The translations under genes were made by a program, and so were the position numbers. Under the pieces are notes generated by a model. The model had not been told where the DNA came from. It was given only the letters and a program-made list of their open reading frames with translations, and did not search any database. 64,000 bases of DNA from contig OY762925.1 in NCBI GenBank assembly GCA_963666625.1, positions 868,001-932,000 on the forward strand. Direction: 5' to 3'. Each line of letters opens with the position of its first letter. Position 1 is the stretch's first letter. Of this stretch, positions 1 through 11,100 are shown piece by piece. This DNA comes from JAJDZL01 sp963666625. Its GTDB lineage: Bacteria > Pseudomonadota > Gammaproteobacteria > Arenicellales > JAJDZL01.

Positions 1-1766
1 GAATAACCGCATCGACTTCGGTCGATACTCTTTTCGCACCAACCCGATAACTACTACGTGGACATGAGCCGCGCCACGTGCTTCGGACGACCACGAAAAT
101 GTACCGTGTGCGAATGTGATATCGAGTCCATAACGATCAAACATCAAGGACCACAACTGACCCACCTGCTCACCCTGTACTATTGAGTTGGTTGCTACAA
201 ACCCAATTCTCGTTTTGCCTTCGACGTATGCGGCTGCTTTCAGAAACCAGCAACTTACGTAGTCAAGCGTGCCCTTTATGTTCTTGAATTTGGCAATACG
301 ATGAACCTGGGTACGCTGTGCCGGGCTTTGGTACTTGGAACCTGCGAAAGGAGGATTACCCAGGATATAACTGCAACTCGCCGCCTGCAGAACTTCGTTC
401 CACTCTGTTTCCAAAGCGTCCGCACATACAATATGTGCGGTCGCACTAAGAGGAATGCGCGTATATACATTCCCGAACGCTTCACCCAGTCGATTGTTCA
501 TGATGTGATCCATCATCCATAGTGCAGTTTCGGCGATTCGCGCTGGAAACTCTTCCAGTTCAATGCCATAGAACTGATCGACGTCCACAATGCTCAGACT
601 CTGAGCATGTAGGTCTAGCTGATCGGACTTGACCATTTGTCCGAGTACATCAATTTCCAGTTGCCGTATTTCGCGATACGCGATGACCAGAAAGTTCCCA
701 CAACCGCAGGCCGGATCGAAAAATGTCAATCTGCGCAACTTTCGCTGAAATTCCTGCAACCGACTTAACCGATTTCGTTTCAACTTACAAATGGCCGAAA
801 ATTCCTCTCGGAGGTCGTCAAGAAACAGTGGTTCGATCACTTTCAGTATGTTCTGCTCGGTCGTGTAGTGGGCTCCGATCGCGCGGCGAAGATCCTTGTC
901 CATCACGCACTGAAATAGCGAACCGAATATCGCTGGCGATATCTCTGACCAGTTAAACTCGCAGGCTTCCAGTAACTTGTTGCGAAGCATAGAGTCAAAA
1001 TCGGCGGTAACCAGGGAATGTTCGAACAGCATGCCATCGACATAAGGGAATGCAGCCAGATCCTCATCGAGTTTACGTTGACGCTGGTCAACCGGGGTAT
1101 TCAGTATCTCAAATACCCGCTTCAACCATATCCCTGTGTCCGAGCCATCCTCATTCGTTCGATCAAGTAGCAGATCATGAAATATGTCGCGCGGTTCGAA
1201 GATTCCAGTATCGTCAGCGAACAGGCAGAACACCAGTTGCACCAGGAATCTCTCCAAATCATGAGCAGGATACCCGGACTCTCTGAGGCCGTCATGAATT
1301 CGACCCACAAGTTCTGCCGCCCTGATGCTGACAGCATCCTGCCGGCCGAAATCTCGCGGTTCGCGGCCCAGCATAAAGCCAAATACTTCCACATGCTGAG
1401 GCAGGTCTTCAAGAGCGAAAGTTCGTTGTTCTCGTTTCTCTCGGTCGAGCAACTGGAAAGTCTGAAAATCACAAACCATTTGATAGCGCGGTTTTTCCGA
1501 GTCCTTTACAGCATCAAAATACTCACCGGCCTGGTCTGCCGCTTGCATCAGGTCACGCCCGGCCAGAAGAGATCAATGTAGCCGCGTGAGTCATCCAATC
1601 GGGTTACCTGCTCCTCAAAACGAGCAACCCTGCGTCGTTTTACACCAAATATCTGGAAGAATTCATTGTAGAAACTCTGTGTCTCGCCTTTTTCGTATGC
1701 AGCATCCTGCCACTCTCTGGAATACTCGGCGGCACGAATACGAATTTCGTTCCAATTTAATGACAT
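1..1766 (-). pseudogene. MmeI-like DNA methyltransferase, frameshifted and cut by the window edge
   Basis: The first 72 codons (1766 to about 1551) match the N-terminal domain of MmeI/YeeA-type class I SAM-dependent DNA methyltransferases, ending in a DLFWPG segment, then hit a stop. In another frame, an open reading continues without a stop from about 1560 to the window edge. It contains a GAHYTTEQNI segment, the SAM-binding motif FDPACGCGNFL (around 690-720) and the catalytic motif GNPPF (around 345-360), so it is the body of the same protein. At the junction about ten family-conserved residues (normally LLVEQKSA-like) are missing. The gene faces away from the SulP gene. Intact members are methylases or fused restriction-methylation enzymes; here the reading frame is broken, so it is probably inactive unless the junction is a sequence error. 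Confidence 0.8.
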
Positions 1767-2185
1767 CAGTTTCGGTTTTTCTTCAGTGAATCGTGGAAAC
1801 CGGAGAATAAAGTCCTTGTGATTTCGGTCCCCTATGCCTTGGAAAGATGCAGTTTGATATGAGAAACAGGATGCATTTGCATATCGGGTATTTTACAACT
1901 CTCCCATTCCGATTGCCTTGCACATTGCCGACTCAGAATTCCGCAATTGTGTCCGAACTATCCGGTCGTTTCCCGCGATTGAAAATTACCGCAAAAAAAT
2001 AGATACTAAAATCAGAACAGTGGAAGGCAAAAAATTTACCCTGCGGTACAGCAGTTCTGGAAATCCGAAGCCTTCATTCAGCAACCAGTACAATTTTAGG
2101 CGATTCACTGTCGACCGGATTCAAAACCGTTCTTATTGCATTTTTCAGTGACGGAAAGTCCATGTGACTCAGAAATTCAACACTC
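1767..2185. other. intergenic region between divergent genes
   Basis: This 419-bp stretch separates the methyltransferase remnant (leftward) from the first SulP gene (rightward) and should hold both promoters. It is AT-rich toward its right half. I see no convincing gene, RNA or strong hairpin in it; an open frame at 1918-2151 has no recognisable protein features. Confidence 0.5.
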
Positions 2186-3835
2186 ATGGCAATTAAACTA
2201 TCACTACAGCCCAGCTATAACCTCGCTCAATTCAAAGGGGACATATTTGGCGCACTGACCGCCGCAGTGGTCGTGCTCCCCTTGTCCCTCGCATTCGGGG
2301 TCGCAACAGGTCTTGGGGCCAGCGCCGGTATCTACGGTGCTATTGCCGTCGGATTCTTTGCCGCGGTCTTCGGAGGTACGTCAACCCTGATATCAGGACC
2401 CAGTGCGCCGGTAGCGGTCGCAATTGCGGTCATCGTCGCCAGCCATGCTGATAACATTTCCCATGCGTTCCTGATTGTTTCAATAGCCGGCCTGTTCCAG
2501 ATATTGTTGGGATTGTCTGGGATCGGTCGATATATTGAATATGCGCCGAGAGTCGTCATTTCCGGGTTTATGTCAGGGATCGGTGTGATCATCATCATTG
2601 TTCAATTGCTGCCGCTCCTCGGTTCGTCGCCAGTATCGGAAGGTGCTGTCGAAACCCTTCACTTGATACCGGAGACCTTGAAGTCGGCCAATTACCACGC
2701 CTTGATCATCGGTGTGATCGCACTTGGAATTTCCATCTTCTGGCCCTCACGTCTGAGTAAACTCGTGCCAGCACCACTGCTGGCGCTGACAGTGGCAACA
2801 CTTGTCGGTATTTTCTGGCTTTCCGACGCTCCCGTAATCGGAGAAATCCCCAGTGGACTGCCGGCGCTGCAACTTGAACTGCCAGGGTTCAATCTTCTTT
2901 GGGAATCGATAGAACCGGCGTTCATTCTCGCCATGATTGGATCAGTGGAAAGCCTGCTTTCGGCGGTTATGGCAGATACTCTGACGGGAACCCGTCACAA
3001 ACCAAATCGTGAACTGATCGGACAAGGGATCGGAAATATAGTTACAGGACTTGTCGGAGGCCTGCCGGGATCCGGTTCACCACCGGGAACAGCGGCAAAT
3101 ATCCGGGCCGGCGCCAGCACCACTGTATCGGGAATTTCCTACGCAATCATACTTTTGCTGATCCTGCTGGGAATGAGTGATGTGGTGGAGCCGATCCCGC
3201 TTGCTGCCTTGTCAGGAGTGCTGATCAAGGTGGGATGGGATGTCATCGACTGGAGGATCGTCAGCCGCATACATCTGATTCAGCGACCCAGTATGGGAAT
3301 ACTGGTGTTGACGTTCGGCTTGACTGTGTTTGTCGACCTGCTAGCCGCTGTTGCGCTCGGCTTGATCGCTGCTGCGATGACACATGCTCGGACGATTGAA
3401 CGATTCGAACTGGACAGCATTGTATCGGCAGCCATTCTCGACCTGCACCTTTTTGATGGAGATGAAAAGTCGACAGAATTGGATCCATATTCGACGCGTA
3501 CAGGCCTGATAAGTCTGAATGGGATCATTTCAGTCGCCTCAAAAACAAAACTGGTGAACAGTACCGCCGAAGATATCAAAGATCATGAGGTTATCATATT
3601 CAATTTCTCTGAAACCCAGCATATCGACGACGACATTGCCCTGGTCATTGAAAAGCTCACGGAAGTGGCGGCTCATGACAATATCGGCATCATCATGTGT
3701 GGATTTTCAGAAACCATCTACAAAACCATGATGGCTTTGAATGTCCTGAACCTTGTTCCAGACGACCATGTTGTAGACAGCCTTGAAGAGGCCAAACAGC
3801 TGGCAAAACAGATTATCAAGGCGTCGATGAGATGA
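2186..3835 (+). CDS. SulP family inorganic anion transporter with STAS domain (copy 1)
   Basis: The 549-residue protein is an inner-membrane SLC26/SulP carrier. Residues about 15-400 are strongly hydrophobic, with the family signatures FGGTSTLISGPSAPVAVAIA near the third membrane segment and LPGSGSPPGT near residue 292. The last ~110 residues form a cytoplasmic STAS domain (IIFNFSETQHIDDD). Family members move sulfate, bicarbonate or dicarboxylates; the substrate cannot be read from sequence. The phospho-acceptor Ser/Thr region of many STAS domains reads IDDD here. A nearly full-length paralogue lies 2.5 kb downstream at 6291-7934, with a PLP decarboxylase between them. The ATG start is followed directly by a typical SulP N-terminus. 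Confidence 0.9.
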   Translation: MAIKLSLQPSYNLAQFKGDIFGALTAAVVVLPLSLAFGVATGLGASAGIYGAIAVGFFAAVFGGTSTLISGPSAPVAVAIAVIVASHADNISHAFLIVSIAGLFQILLGLSGIGRYIEYAPRVVISGFMSGIGVIIIIVQLLPLLGSSPVSEGAVETLHLIPETLKSANYHALIIGVIALGISIFWPSRLSKLVPAPLLALTVATLVGIFWLSDAPVIGEIPSGLPALQLELPGFNLLWESIEPAFILAMIGSVESLLSAVMADTLTGTRHKPNRELIGQGIGNIVTGLVGGLPGSGSPPGTAANIRAGASTTVSGISYAIILLLILLGMSDVVEPIPLAALSGVLIKVGWDVIDWRIVSRIHLIQRPSMGILVLTFGLTVFVDLLAAVALGLIAAAMTHARTIERFELDSIVSAAILDLHLFDGDEKSTELDPYSTRTGLISLNGIISVASKTKLVNSTAEDIKDHEVIIFNFSETQHIDDDIALVIEKLTEVAAHDNIGIIMCGFSETIYKTMMALNVLNLVPDDHVVDSLEEAKQLAKQIIKASMR

Positions 3836-4312
3836 CTCAAATTAAAGGGTGTCGAAGGATATCGGCGATTCGTACTGCACTTCAAACCGCCTGTACGTGA
3901 TCGTATTTCCGGTCGCTGGATATTTTTGAGGAAATGAACATGACCCTGCCGTTCGTTGGCACAATCTTGATCTGCACAGGCGTTAATCTGAATGTAATAA
4001 ATTATCTGCAAGAGTTCAATTCGGGACAGTCAGTTCGATTTCCTGTATATTCCCATTTTCCAGGCCGCGGTCCCAGGTTTGATAGAACTTAAAGAAAATT
4101 CGTATATCAGTCGATAATCGACCGATCGAAAATTTTTACAATTAACCACCTGTTGACTTGCTACATGAATTGGTAGATACGGGAATCGAAATTCCGGAAG
4201 TATTCCGCTTGGCGAGACAATAACAAACTGGATCGATTTTATTTTGCTGAATTCCCACTCTTGGGGAATTTAAGTTGTACCTGACTATCAAAATGAGGAT
4301 AGGTTATAGACA
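3836..4312. other. intergenic spacer with a small hairpin
   Basis: This 477-bp spacer lies between SulP copy 1 and the decarboxylase gene. I see no gene in it. A 7-bp inverted repeat (AATTCCC at 4250-4256, GGGAATT at 4264-4270) lies about 45 bp before the decarboxylase start; it has no U-run on the plus strand, so it is more likely a regulatory or mRNA-leader hairpin than a terminator. Confidence 0.4.
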
Positions 4313-5773
4313 ATGAGTTTCAAGGAACAAACCACAAATGTCGTAGACGGGGAATCAAGCGAACTTCAAATGAATCCCGACGATATGCTTGAATTGGCGA
4401 GCGTTGCATCAGGAATACTGGTAGATTGGTTCAAGAACCTACCCGACAACGATGCGTGGGATGGTGAATTTCGAAATATACTCGACGACAGTCTGAAGAG
4501 GCCACCGCCCGAAAGCGGACGACCCGCAGCGGATGTCATCAAACAAGTGGGAAGCGAAATTCTGCCGTTTGCCTTACGCCATGCTCACCCTCGTTGCTTC
4601 GGATTCATCCCGTCATCACCCACTTGGCCCGGAATTCTGGCAGACTATTTGGCAGCAGGATTCAATATCAATTCCTGCACATGGCTCGTTGCAAGCGGTC
4701 CGACCGAAGTGGAACTGGTTGTCCTTGACTGGTTTCGCCAGTGGCTTGGACTTCCAGACACCGCGGGCGGCCTGCTGACCAGTGGCACTTCAGCGGCCAC
4801 CGTTGAAGCTTTCGTTGCAGCTCGGGAATTCGCCAATTCCCCCGAACGCGCAACCATCTACATGAGTGATCAAAGTCATGCGGTCCTTGTACGCGCAGCC
4901 AGAGTCATTGGAATTTCGCCGAAAAACATTCGCCGGGTTCCGAGCGACGATAATTTTCGTCTCGATATTCATGCACTGTCCGGCACAATCGATGCCGACC
5001 GAAAAGCCGGATACAATCCAATGATCGTGGTCGCCAATGCCGGCACGACAGCGACCGGTGCAGTCGACCCACTCCCTGAGTTGGCGGATTTCTGTGAAGC
5101 GCAAAACATTTGGTTTCATGTTGACGCGGCTTATGGTGGTTTCGCGATCATAACGAAGAGAGGCAAGGCAATTCTAGACGGAATTGAACGGGCTGACTCG
5201 ATAACGCTTGACGGGCACAAGTGGTTTTATCAACCGTACGAAGTCGGCTGCGTGATGGTCAAGCACCTCAGCAGTCTTGAAAATGTGTACTCGATGAAAC
5301 CGGATATACTTCAAGACACTGTATGGGGGACGAACCATCCGAACATCGCCAACCGAGGAATCCAACTCAGCCGTTCGGCGCGCGCCATGAAAATTTGGAC
5401 GTCTGTACAGACGTTCGGCATGGCTGCGTTTCGACGGGCGGTGTCCAGGGGAATGGAGTACGCCAGCCGTGCGGAAGTTCATATCAGCGGACGTTCCGGT
5501 CTGGAGCAGCTGAACCCGGTGACACTGGGAGTGATATGCTTCCGATACAACCCTGAGGCTTTGGAGCTTGATGAGGAGACCCTGGAAGAGATAAACAGGG
5601 CCGTAATGGTGCGCATGTTCTGGGAGGACAAATCATTTATTTCTTCAACCCTCATTCGAAATAAATTTGCGTTCCGACTCTGCATCATCAACCACAATAC
5701 AGCCTGGAACGATGTGGAGGAAACACTCAATGCTGTCGAGGCATTTGGAAATGAAGCACTTGAATCGAACTGA
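4313..5773 (+). CDS. PLP-dependent group II amino acid decarboxylase
   Basis: The 486-residue product belongs to the aspartate-aminotransferase-fold group II decarboxylases (aromatic amino acid, glutamate, cysteine-sulfinate and related). Visible marks are the substrate-side segment HPRCFGFIPSSPTWPG (about 93-108), HVDAAYGG before the cofactor site, and DGHKW, whose lysine (residue 303) should form the internal aldimine with pyridoxal phosphate. Full length is normal for the family. It sits alone between two SulP transporters. A link to sulfur compounds (for instance cysteine sulfinate decarboxylation) is only a guess from that position; the substrate cannot be told from these motifs. Confidence 0.82.
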   Translation: MSFKEQTTNVVDGESSELQMNPDDMLELASVASGILVDWFKNLPDNDAWDGEFRNILDDSLKRPPPESGRPAADVIKQVGSEILPFALRHAHPRCFGFIPSSPTWPGILADYLAAGFNINSCTWLVASGPTEVELVVLDWFRQWLGLPDTAGGLLTSGTSAATVEAFVAAREFANSPERATIYMSDQSHAVLVRAARVIGISPKNIRRVPSDDNFRLDIHALSGTIDADRKAGYNPMIVVANAGTTATGAVDPLPELADFCEAQNIWFHVDAAYGGFAIITKRGKAILDGIERADSITLDGHKWFYQPYEVGCVMVKHLSSLENVYSMKPDILQDTVWGTNHPNIANRGIQLSRSARAMKIWTSVQTFGMAAFRRAVSRGMEYASRAEVHISGRSGLEQLNPVTLGVICFRYNPEALELDEETLEEINRAVMVRMFWEDKSFISSTLIRNKFAFRLCIINHNTAWNDVEETLNAVEAFGNEALESN

Positions 5774-6290
5774 CTTCCTTCAAGTCGCGGCATTTGATCC
5801 TGTAAAGATCGGTGGAGGGATGTTAAAACCATGGTTCAAATGGTCATTGATTGACAGTTACACCAAGTATGTATGATTTTCCCGCGGTGGCGTTCGAAAC
5901 CTCTTTCTGGATTTGCGAACAGGATGTCAATCGCCTTGTGTGCTGCCGAACTTCAATGCTGTGTTCACAACAACTCATGATTGTTGACCAGGCTGGCGTC
6001 ATTCGTCTGAAGCAGCAGAATTGAAGCCAATAGCGGACACCCGGACCCACTTTGTTTACCCCGACTCCGATACGAGCATGCGGTGGAACGACACCTTTTC
6101 ATTATCGAATAAAAATCGGAACTGTTTCCGGCGAGAGATGGTTGAACAATATGCATCTGAAAGTTCAGCGAAAAGCACAATATTGTGCGATACGTAGATT
6201 CACAAGAACTAAGGCAGCGCCTTCCATTCTTCCATCGGACCGAATACCACTCAACTTCGCAGAGACCGAAAATATTTTATTCGGATATAG
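5774..6290. other. intergenic spacer, no gene recognised
   Basis: This 517-bp spacer lies between the decarboxylase and SulP copy 2. Open frames on both strands have no recognisable protein features. No strong hairpin or tRNA-like element was seen. It should carry the promoter of SulP copy 2. Confidence 0.4.
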
Positions 6291-7934
6291 ATGAGACAAT
6301 TATTACGACCTGAATACAGTCTTGATCGGTTCAAGGGAGACCTGTTCGGCGGTCTGACAGTCACCGTAGTCGTACTCCCATTGTCAATCGCCTTCGGTGT
6401 CGCATCCGGTCTGGGACCAAACGCGGGCCTTTACGGTGCCATTGCTGTGGGATTTTTCGCTTCGGTCTTCGGAGGGACATCGACCCAGATTTCAGCGCCT
6501 ACAGCACCGATGGTTGTCGCCATTGCGGTGATTGTGACCAGTCATGCCCAAAACATATTCGAAGCGTTCCTGATTGTATCGATGGCCGGAATTCTCCAGA
6601 TTTTGCTGGGACTTACTGGGGTCGGCCGTTACATTCAATACACGCCGCGTATAGTCGTTTCCGGATTCATGTCGGGGATCGGTGTAATCATTATCGCTAT
6701 CCAATTGCTGCCGCTAGTCGGAATGTCGTCGGCATCCGGCGGAGCGCTGGGAAACTTACGTGAGTTGTACTATAACGTTCATTCCTTTAATTTCGACGCA
6801 TTAACCATCGGTGCAGTCGCGCTGGCAATTTCAATTTTCTGGCCCCGGAAGTTTGGACATTATGTTCCAGCACCGCTGCTGGCAATGCTGGCAGGTACCC
6901 TTCTCAGTGTTTTGTGGCTATCTGACGTGCCCGTTGTGGGACATATTTTTACAGGACTGCCAGAGATTAAATTTGTATTGCCCGGTTCCGACTTCGTATT
7001 GCGGGCACTCGAACCCGCATTGATACTGGCCTTGATCGGATCAGTCAATAGCCTTCTCTCCTCGCTGGTTGCTGATACACTAACGGGAACCAGTCATCAG
7101 CCAAGTCGCGAACTGATCGGTCAGGGTATCGGGAATACTATTTCCGGATTGATCGGGGGACTGCCCGGTTCTGGTTCAATTCCAGGGACAGTTTCAAATA
7201 TCCGCGCTGGCGCGAGTACCACTGTATCGGGAATGTCCTATCCGATCATGATGACCTTGATCCTGATCGGATTCGTTGATTGGTTTGAACGGATTCCACT
7301 TGCCGCCCTGGCGGGAGTGTTGATCATGGTCGGTTGGGACGCCGTCGATTTACGAATCATCCGTCGTATTCATCTTGTACAGCGCTCCCAACTCGTCATT
7401 TTCCTGCTTACTTTCGGTATAACGGTTTTTGTCGATTTGCTTTCCGCCGTGGTAGTCGGTTTGATCGCATCCGCATTGACACATGCAAAGACAGTTGAAC
7501 GATTCGAACTGGACAGCATCGTATCCGCAGCCATTCTTGACTTACATCTGCTGGATGAAGATGAAACGAAGACAGAATCGGACCCATACTCGGCGCGCAC
7601 AGGCCTGATACGTCTAAATGGCACCATTTCGATCGCGTCAAAAACAAAACTGGTGAACAGTACCTCCAAAGATATCAAAGACCATGAGATCATCATTTTC
7701 GATTTCTCAGCGACCCAATACATCGACGACGATATTGTCCTAATTTTCGAACAGCTCACCGAAGTTGCGGAGGTGAGTGGTATCGCCATCATTGTCTGCG
7801 GACTTCCTCAATCTATTCTTGAAAACATGAATGCGTTGAATGTAATGCATCGAATCCCGAATGATCATGTCGTAGACAACTTTGAAGAGGCCAAACAGCT
7901 GGCAAGAAAGATTATCAAGGCCTCGATGAACTGA
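6291..7934 (+). CDS. SulP family inorganic anion transporter with STAS domain (copy 2)
   Basis: The 547-residue membrane carrier is collinear with the protein at 2186-3835: same start region (SLDRFKGDLFGGLTV), FGGTSTQISAPTAPMVVAIA, LPGSGSIPGT near residue 289, VERFELDSIVSAAILDLHL, and a C-terminal STAS domain with IDDD in place of a usual Ser/Thr site. The two ends even finish alike (AKQLARKIIKASMN against AKQLAKQIIKASMR). It is a clear paralogue, so the SulP-decarboxylase-SulP arrangement probably arose by local duplication. No good ribosome binding site is visible before the ATG. The substrate is unknown. Confidence 0.9.
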   Translation: MRQLLRPEYSLDRFKGDLFGGLTVTVVVLPLSIAFGVASGLGPNAGLYGAIAVGFFASVFGGTSTQISAPTAPMVVAIAVIVTSHAQNIFEAFLIVSMAGILQILLGLTGVGRYIQYTPRIVVSGFMSGIGVIIIAIQLLPLVGMSSASGGALGNLRELYYNVHSFNFDALTIGAVALAISIFWPRKFGHYVPAPLLAMLAGTLLSVLWLSDVPVVGHIFTGLPEIKFVLPGSDFVLRALEPALILALIGSVNSLLSSLVADTLTGTSHQPSRELIGQGIGNTISGLIGGLPGSGSIPGTVSNIRAGASTTVSGMSYPIMMTLILIGFVDWFERIPLAALAGVLIMVGWDAVDLRIIRRIHLVQRSQLVIFLLTFGITVFVDLLSAVVVGLIASALTHAKTVERFELDSIVSAAILDLHLLDEDETKTESDPYSARTGLIRLNGTISIASKTKLVNSTSKDIKDHEIIIFDFSATQYIDDDIVLIFEQLTEVAEVSGIAIIVCGLPQSILENMNALNVMHRIPNDHVVDNFEEAKQLARKIIKASMN

Positions 7935-8193
7935 CCGAAACTCCTGATTCGTCCATATCCAATGGTCATTTTTGATCCGTGGTCATGCGCTAATGTAATA
8001 TTATTGGGAGTAACGTTGATATTCGGCGAGTGAAATCATTTCCGAAATTTCCTCTGAGTCGCTATACTTGACAGGTTGACTGTAAGCGGAATGCGTGAAT
8101 TTTCATAGCATTTGACCGCAAAGTTTTTTAATTGCACGCCCATCACGGCTGTATTCGCCGCTAGATTACCGGGCAAAAGGACTAATTTATTCC

Positions 8194-11100
8194 ATGAATT
8201 CGCAATCTCGCGATACCGGACTCTATCGTCCGCAGTTCGAACATGACGGCTGTGGTTTCGGACTGATCGCGCAAATGGATGGTCAACCGTCACATGGGCT
8301 GGTTCGAACAGCCGTACAATCACTGTGCAACCTGACCCACCGCGGTGCCATTGCATCCGACGGGAAATCAGGTGACGGCTGTGGAATCATGCTCAGAATT
8401 CCCGATAGATTCATGCGTCGATGTGCGGTCGAGCAGAATATCAGTCTGAAAAGGAAGTTCGCTGTTGGAATGATCTTCCTTGATCCGGACCCGGCTATCG
8501 CCCATACCGCCAGGACCCAGCTGGAGCAGGAACTGATCGGGAAAGAACTGCAACCTGCCGGATGGAGGGTGGTGCCTGTCAATTCCGAGGCACTCGGCGA
8601 GTCGGCGCTTTCCACGCAGCCGCGGATTGAGCAGATCCTGGTAAACGCGCCGGAAGGCCTGTCGACGGCAAGATTCGAACGCCGCCTGTACGCAGCCCGT
8701 CGAGCAACCGAAAAAAAGCTCCTGAACTCCGACAGTAATTTCTATATCTGCAGTCTGTCTTCATTGTTGATGGTCTACAAGGGATTGTTCATGCCGGACA
8801 ACCTGACCGCGTATTTTCTCGAACTGGATGATCCGGAACTGGAATCATCACTTGCGGTATTCCATCAGCGCTTTTCAACAAACACCGCCCCCACATGGCG
8901 CCTCGCACAGCCATTCCGTATGCTGGCTCACAATGGCGAGATCAACACCATACAGAGCAATCGCAACTGGGCGATCGCAAGGAGTGGAAAATTTGCCGAC
9001 TCCCTTCACGAAAACGTTCGTGAACTGTTGCCAATTGTGGATTTCGAGTCTTCTGACTCAGCAAGTCTGGACAACATGCTGGACTTTTTCGTCAGCGGCG
9101 GTATGGATATTTTCAGAGCCATGCAGATTCTGGTGCCACCGGCATGGCAGAACGTGGATACCATGGACTCGAATCTAAGATCCTTCCACAGTTACAACTC
9201 CCTGCATTCGGAACCCTGGGATGGACCGGCCGGCATTGTTCTCACAGATGGTCGATATGCCGCTTGTGTCATGGACCGAAATGGCCTGCGACCGGCACGC
9301 TATATCATCACGGCCGATCGACATATCACACTATGTACCGAGATCGGCGTTCACGACTACAGTGAAGAGGATCTGATAGCCAAAGGAAGATTGAAACCCG
9401 GTGAGATGATTGCGGCGGACACCAAAACCGGCGCCCTGCTGCTGCCCGATGATATCAACGAGGAACTCAAGAACCGCCAGCCATACAGTCGCTGGCTCAA
9501 GCAAAGACAGCAGCGAGTCTATACCAGACTCCTCAATGACACGCATTCCAGTACCGCACTCAATCCGTTCGAGCTCGCCATCTACAGGAAGATGTTCGAC
9601 GTGTCCTTTGAGGAGCAGGAGCAGGTGATCCGCGTATTGAGTGAACTTGGACTTGAGGCTGTCGGATCGATGGGTGATGACACACCGTTACCGGTACTGT
9701 CCGATAGAAGACGCTCAATATATGATTATTTCCGGCAGCAGTTTGCGCAGGTGACAAATCCACCAATCGATCCATTGCGCGAAAAAATTGTCATGTCCCT
9801 GGAAACCACAATCGGTCTGTCGTTCGGACTGTTTGAGGAGAATCCTGAACATGCGAGAAGACTGATCATCGGTTCACCGGTCCTGTCGGGACGAAAATTC
9901 TATACGATCATGGATGAAGTCGACCCGGCTTACAGTGTGTACCATATCAGCCTGAACTACCCGCGAGGCGAAGGTCTGGAAAATGCCATCCGGCGCATTA
10001 GCGATGAGGCTGTTGAGGCGGTTCGTGCGGGTGACCTGATTCTCACATTGTCGGATCGCAACGTTTCACCGGACAAACTCCCGATACCCGCGGTGCTCGC
10101 AACCGGTGCGGTGCATCATCGGCTGATCGACGAGGACTTAAGATGTGATGCAAACATCATTGTCGAGACGGCAACCGCTCGGGATCCGCATCACTTCGCA
10201 GTCTTGATCGGATACGGAGCCACCGCGATCTACCCATATCTGAGCTATGCCCTCGTACGCAACATTGTCGGTAAGGATGTACCCGACAGCCATTCCCTGT
10301 CGGCTATACGCTCGTACCGTCAGGGAATCAAGAAGGGGCTGTTCAAGATCATGTCAAAAATGGGAATCTCGACGGTGGCCAGCTATCGCGGTGCGCAACT
10401 GTTCGAAGCAGTGGGGCTCCACGATGAAGTGGTGAATCTGTGTTTCAAGGGGACAGTTTCACGGATTCAAGGTGCGATTTTTGAGGATATTGAAAACGAT
10501 CTGATTGAACAGTCGGATGCGGCATGGGATCCACGAACGCCCGTCAGTCACGGAGGGCTGCTCAAGTATTCGACTGACAGCGAGTACCACGCCTTCAATC
10601 CGGATGTCGTTCACGCAATGCACGCGGCAGTGGAAAGCGGCGATACAAGTGACTATAGAAAGTTCGCATCTCTGGTCAATGATCGAAATCCTATGGTACT
10701 GCGCGACCTGCTGCGTATCAAGACCGAAGGAAATGCACCAATCGATCTGGCGGACGTCGAGCCGGCGGAGTCGATACTGAAACGGTTTGACAGCGCGGCG
10801 ATGTCACTCGGTGCGCTTTCGCCGGAAGCCCACGAAGTGCTCGCCGAAGCCATGAATGAGATCGGCGGTCGCTCCAACTCCGGTGAAGGTGGCGAGGATC
10901 CCAGGCGTTACGGCACCTCCCGGACTTCAAAGATCAAACAGGTTGCATCAGGCCGTTTCGGAGTCACACCCCACTACCTCACCAATGCTGAGGTGCTCCA
11001 GATCAAGATCGCTCAGGGTGCGAAGCCAGGCGAAGGTGGACAGTTACCCGGACATAAGGTCAGTGAAATGATCGCCTCGTTGCGATACTCGTCACCCGGT

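Noticed and set aside
1122..1472. 116-codon minus-strand frame inside the methyltransferase
   Set aside because: It is out of frame with the methyltransferase reading that carries FDPACGCGNFL and GNPPF and has no features of its own.
6052..6294. 80-codon plus-strand frame ending at SulP copy 2
   Set aside because: No recognisable protein features and it overlaps the SulP start; treated as chance.
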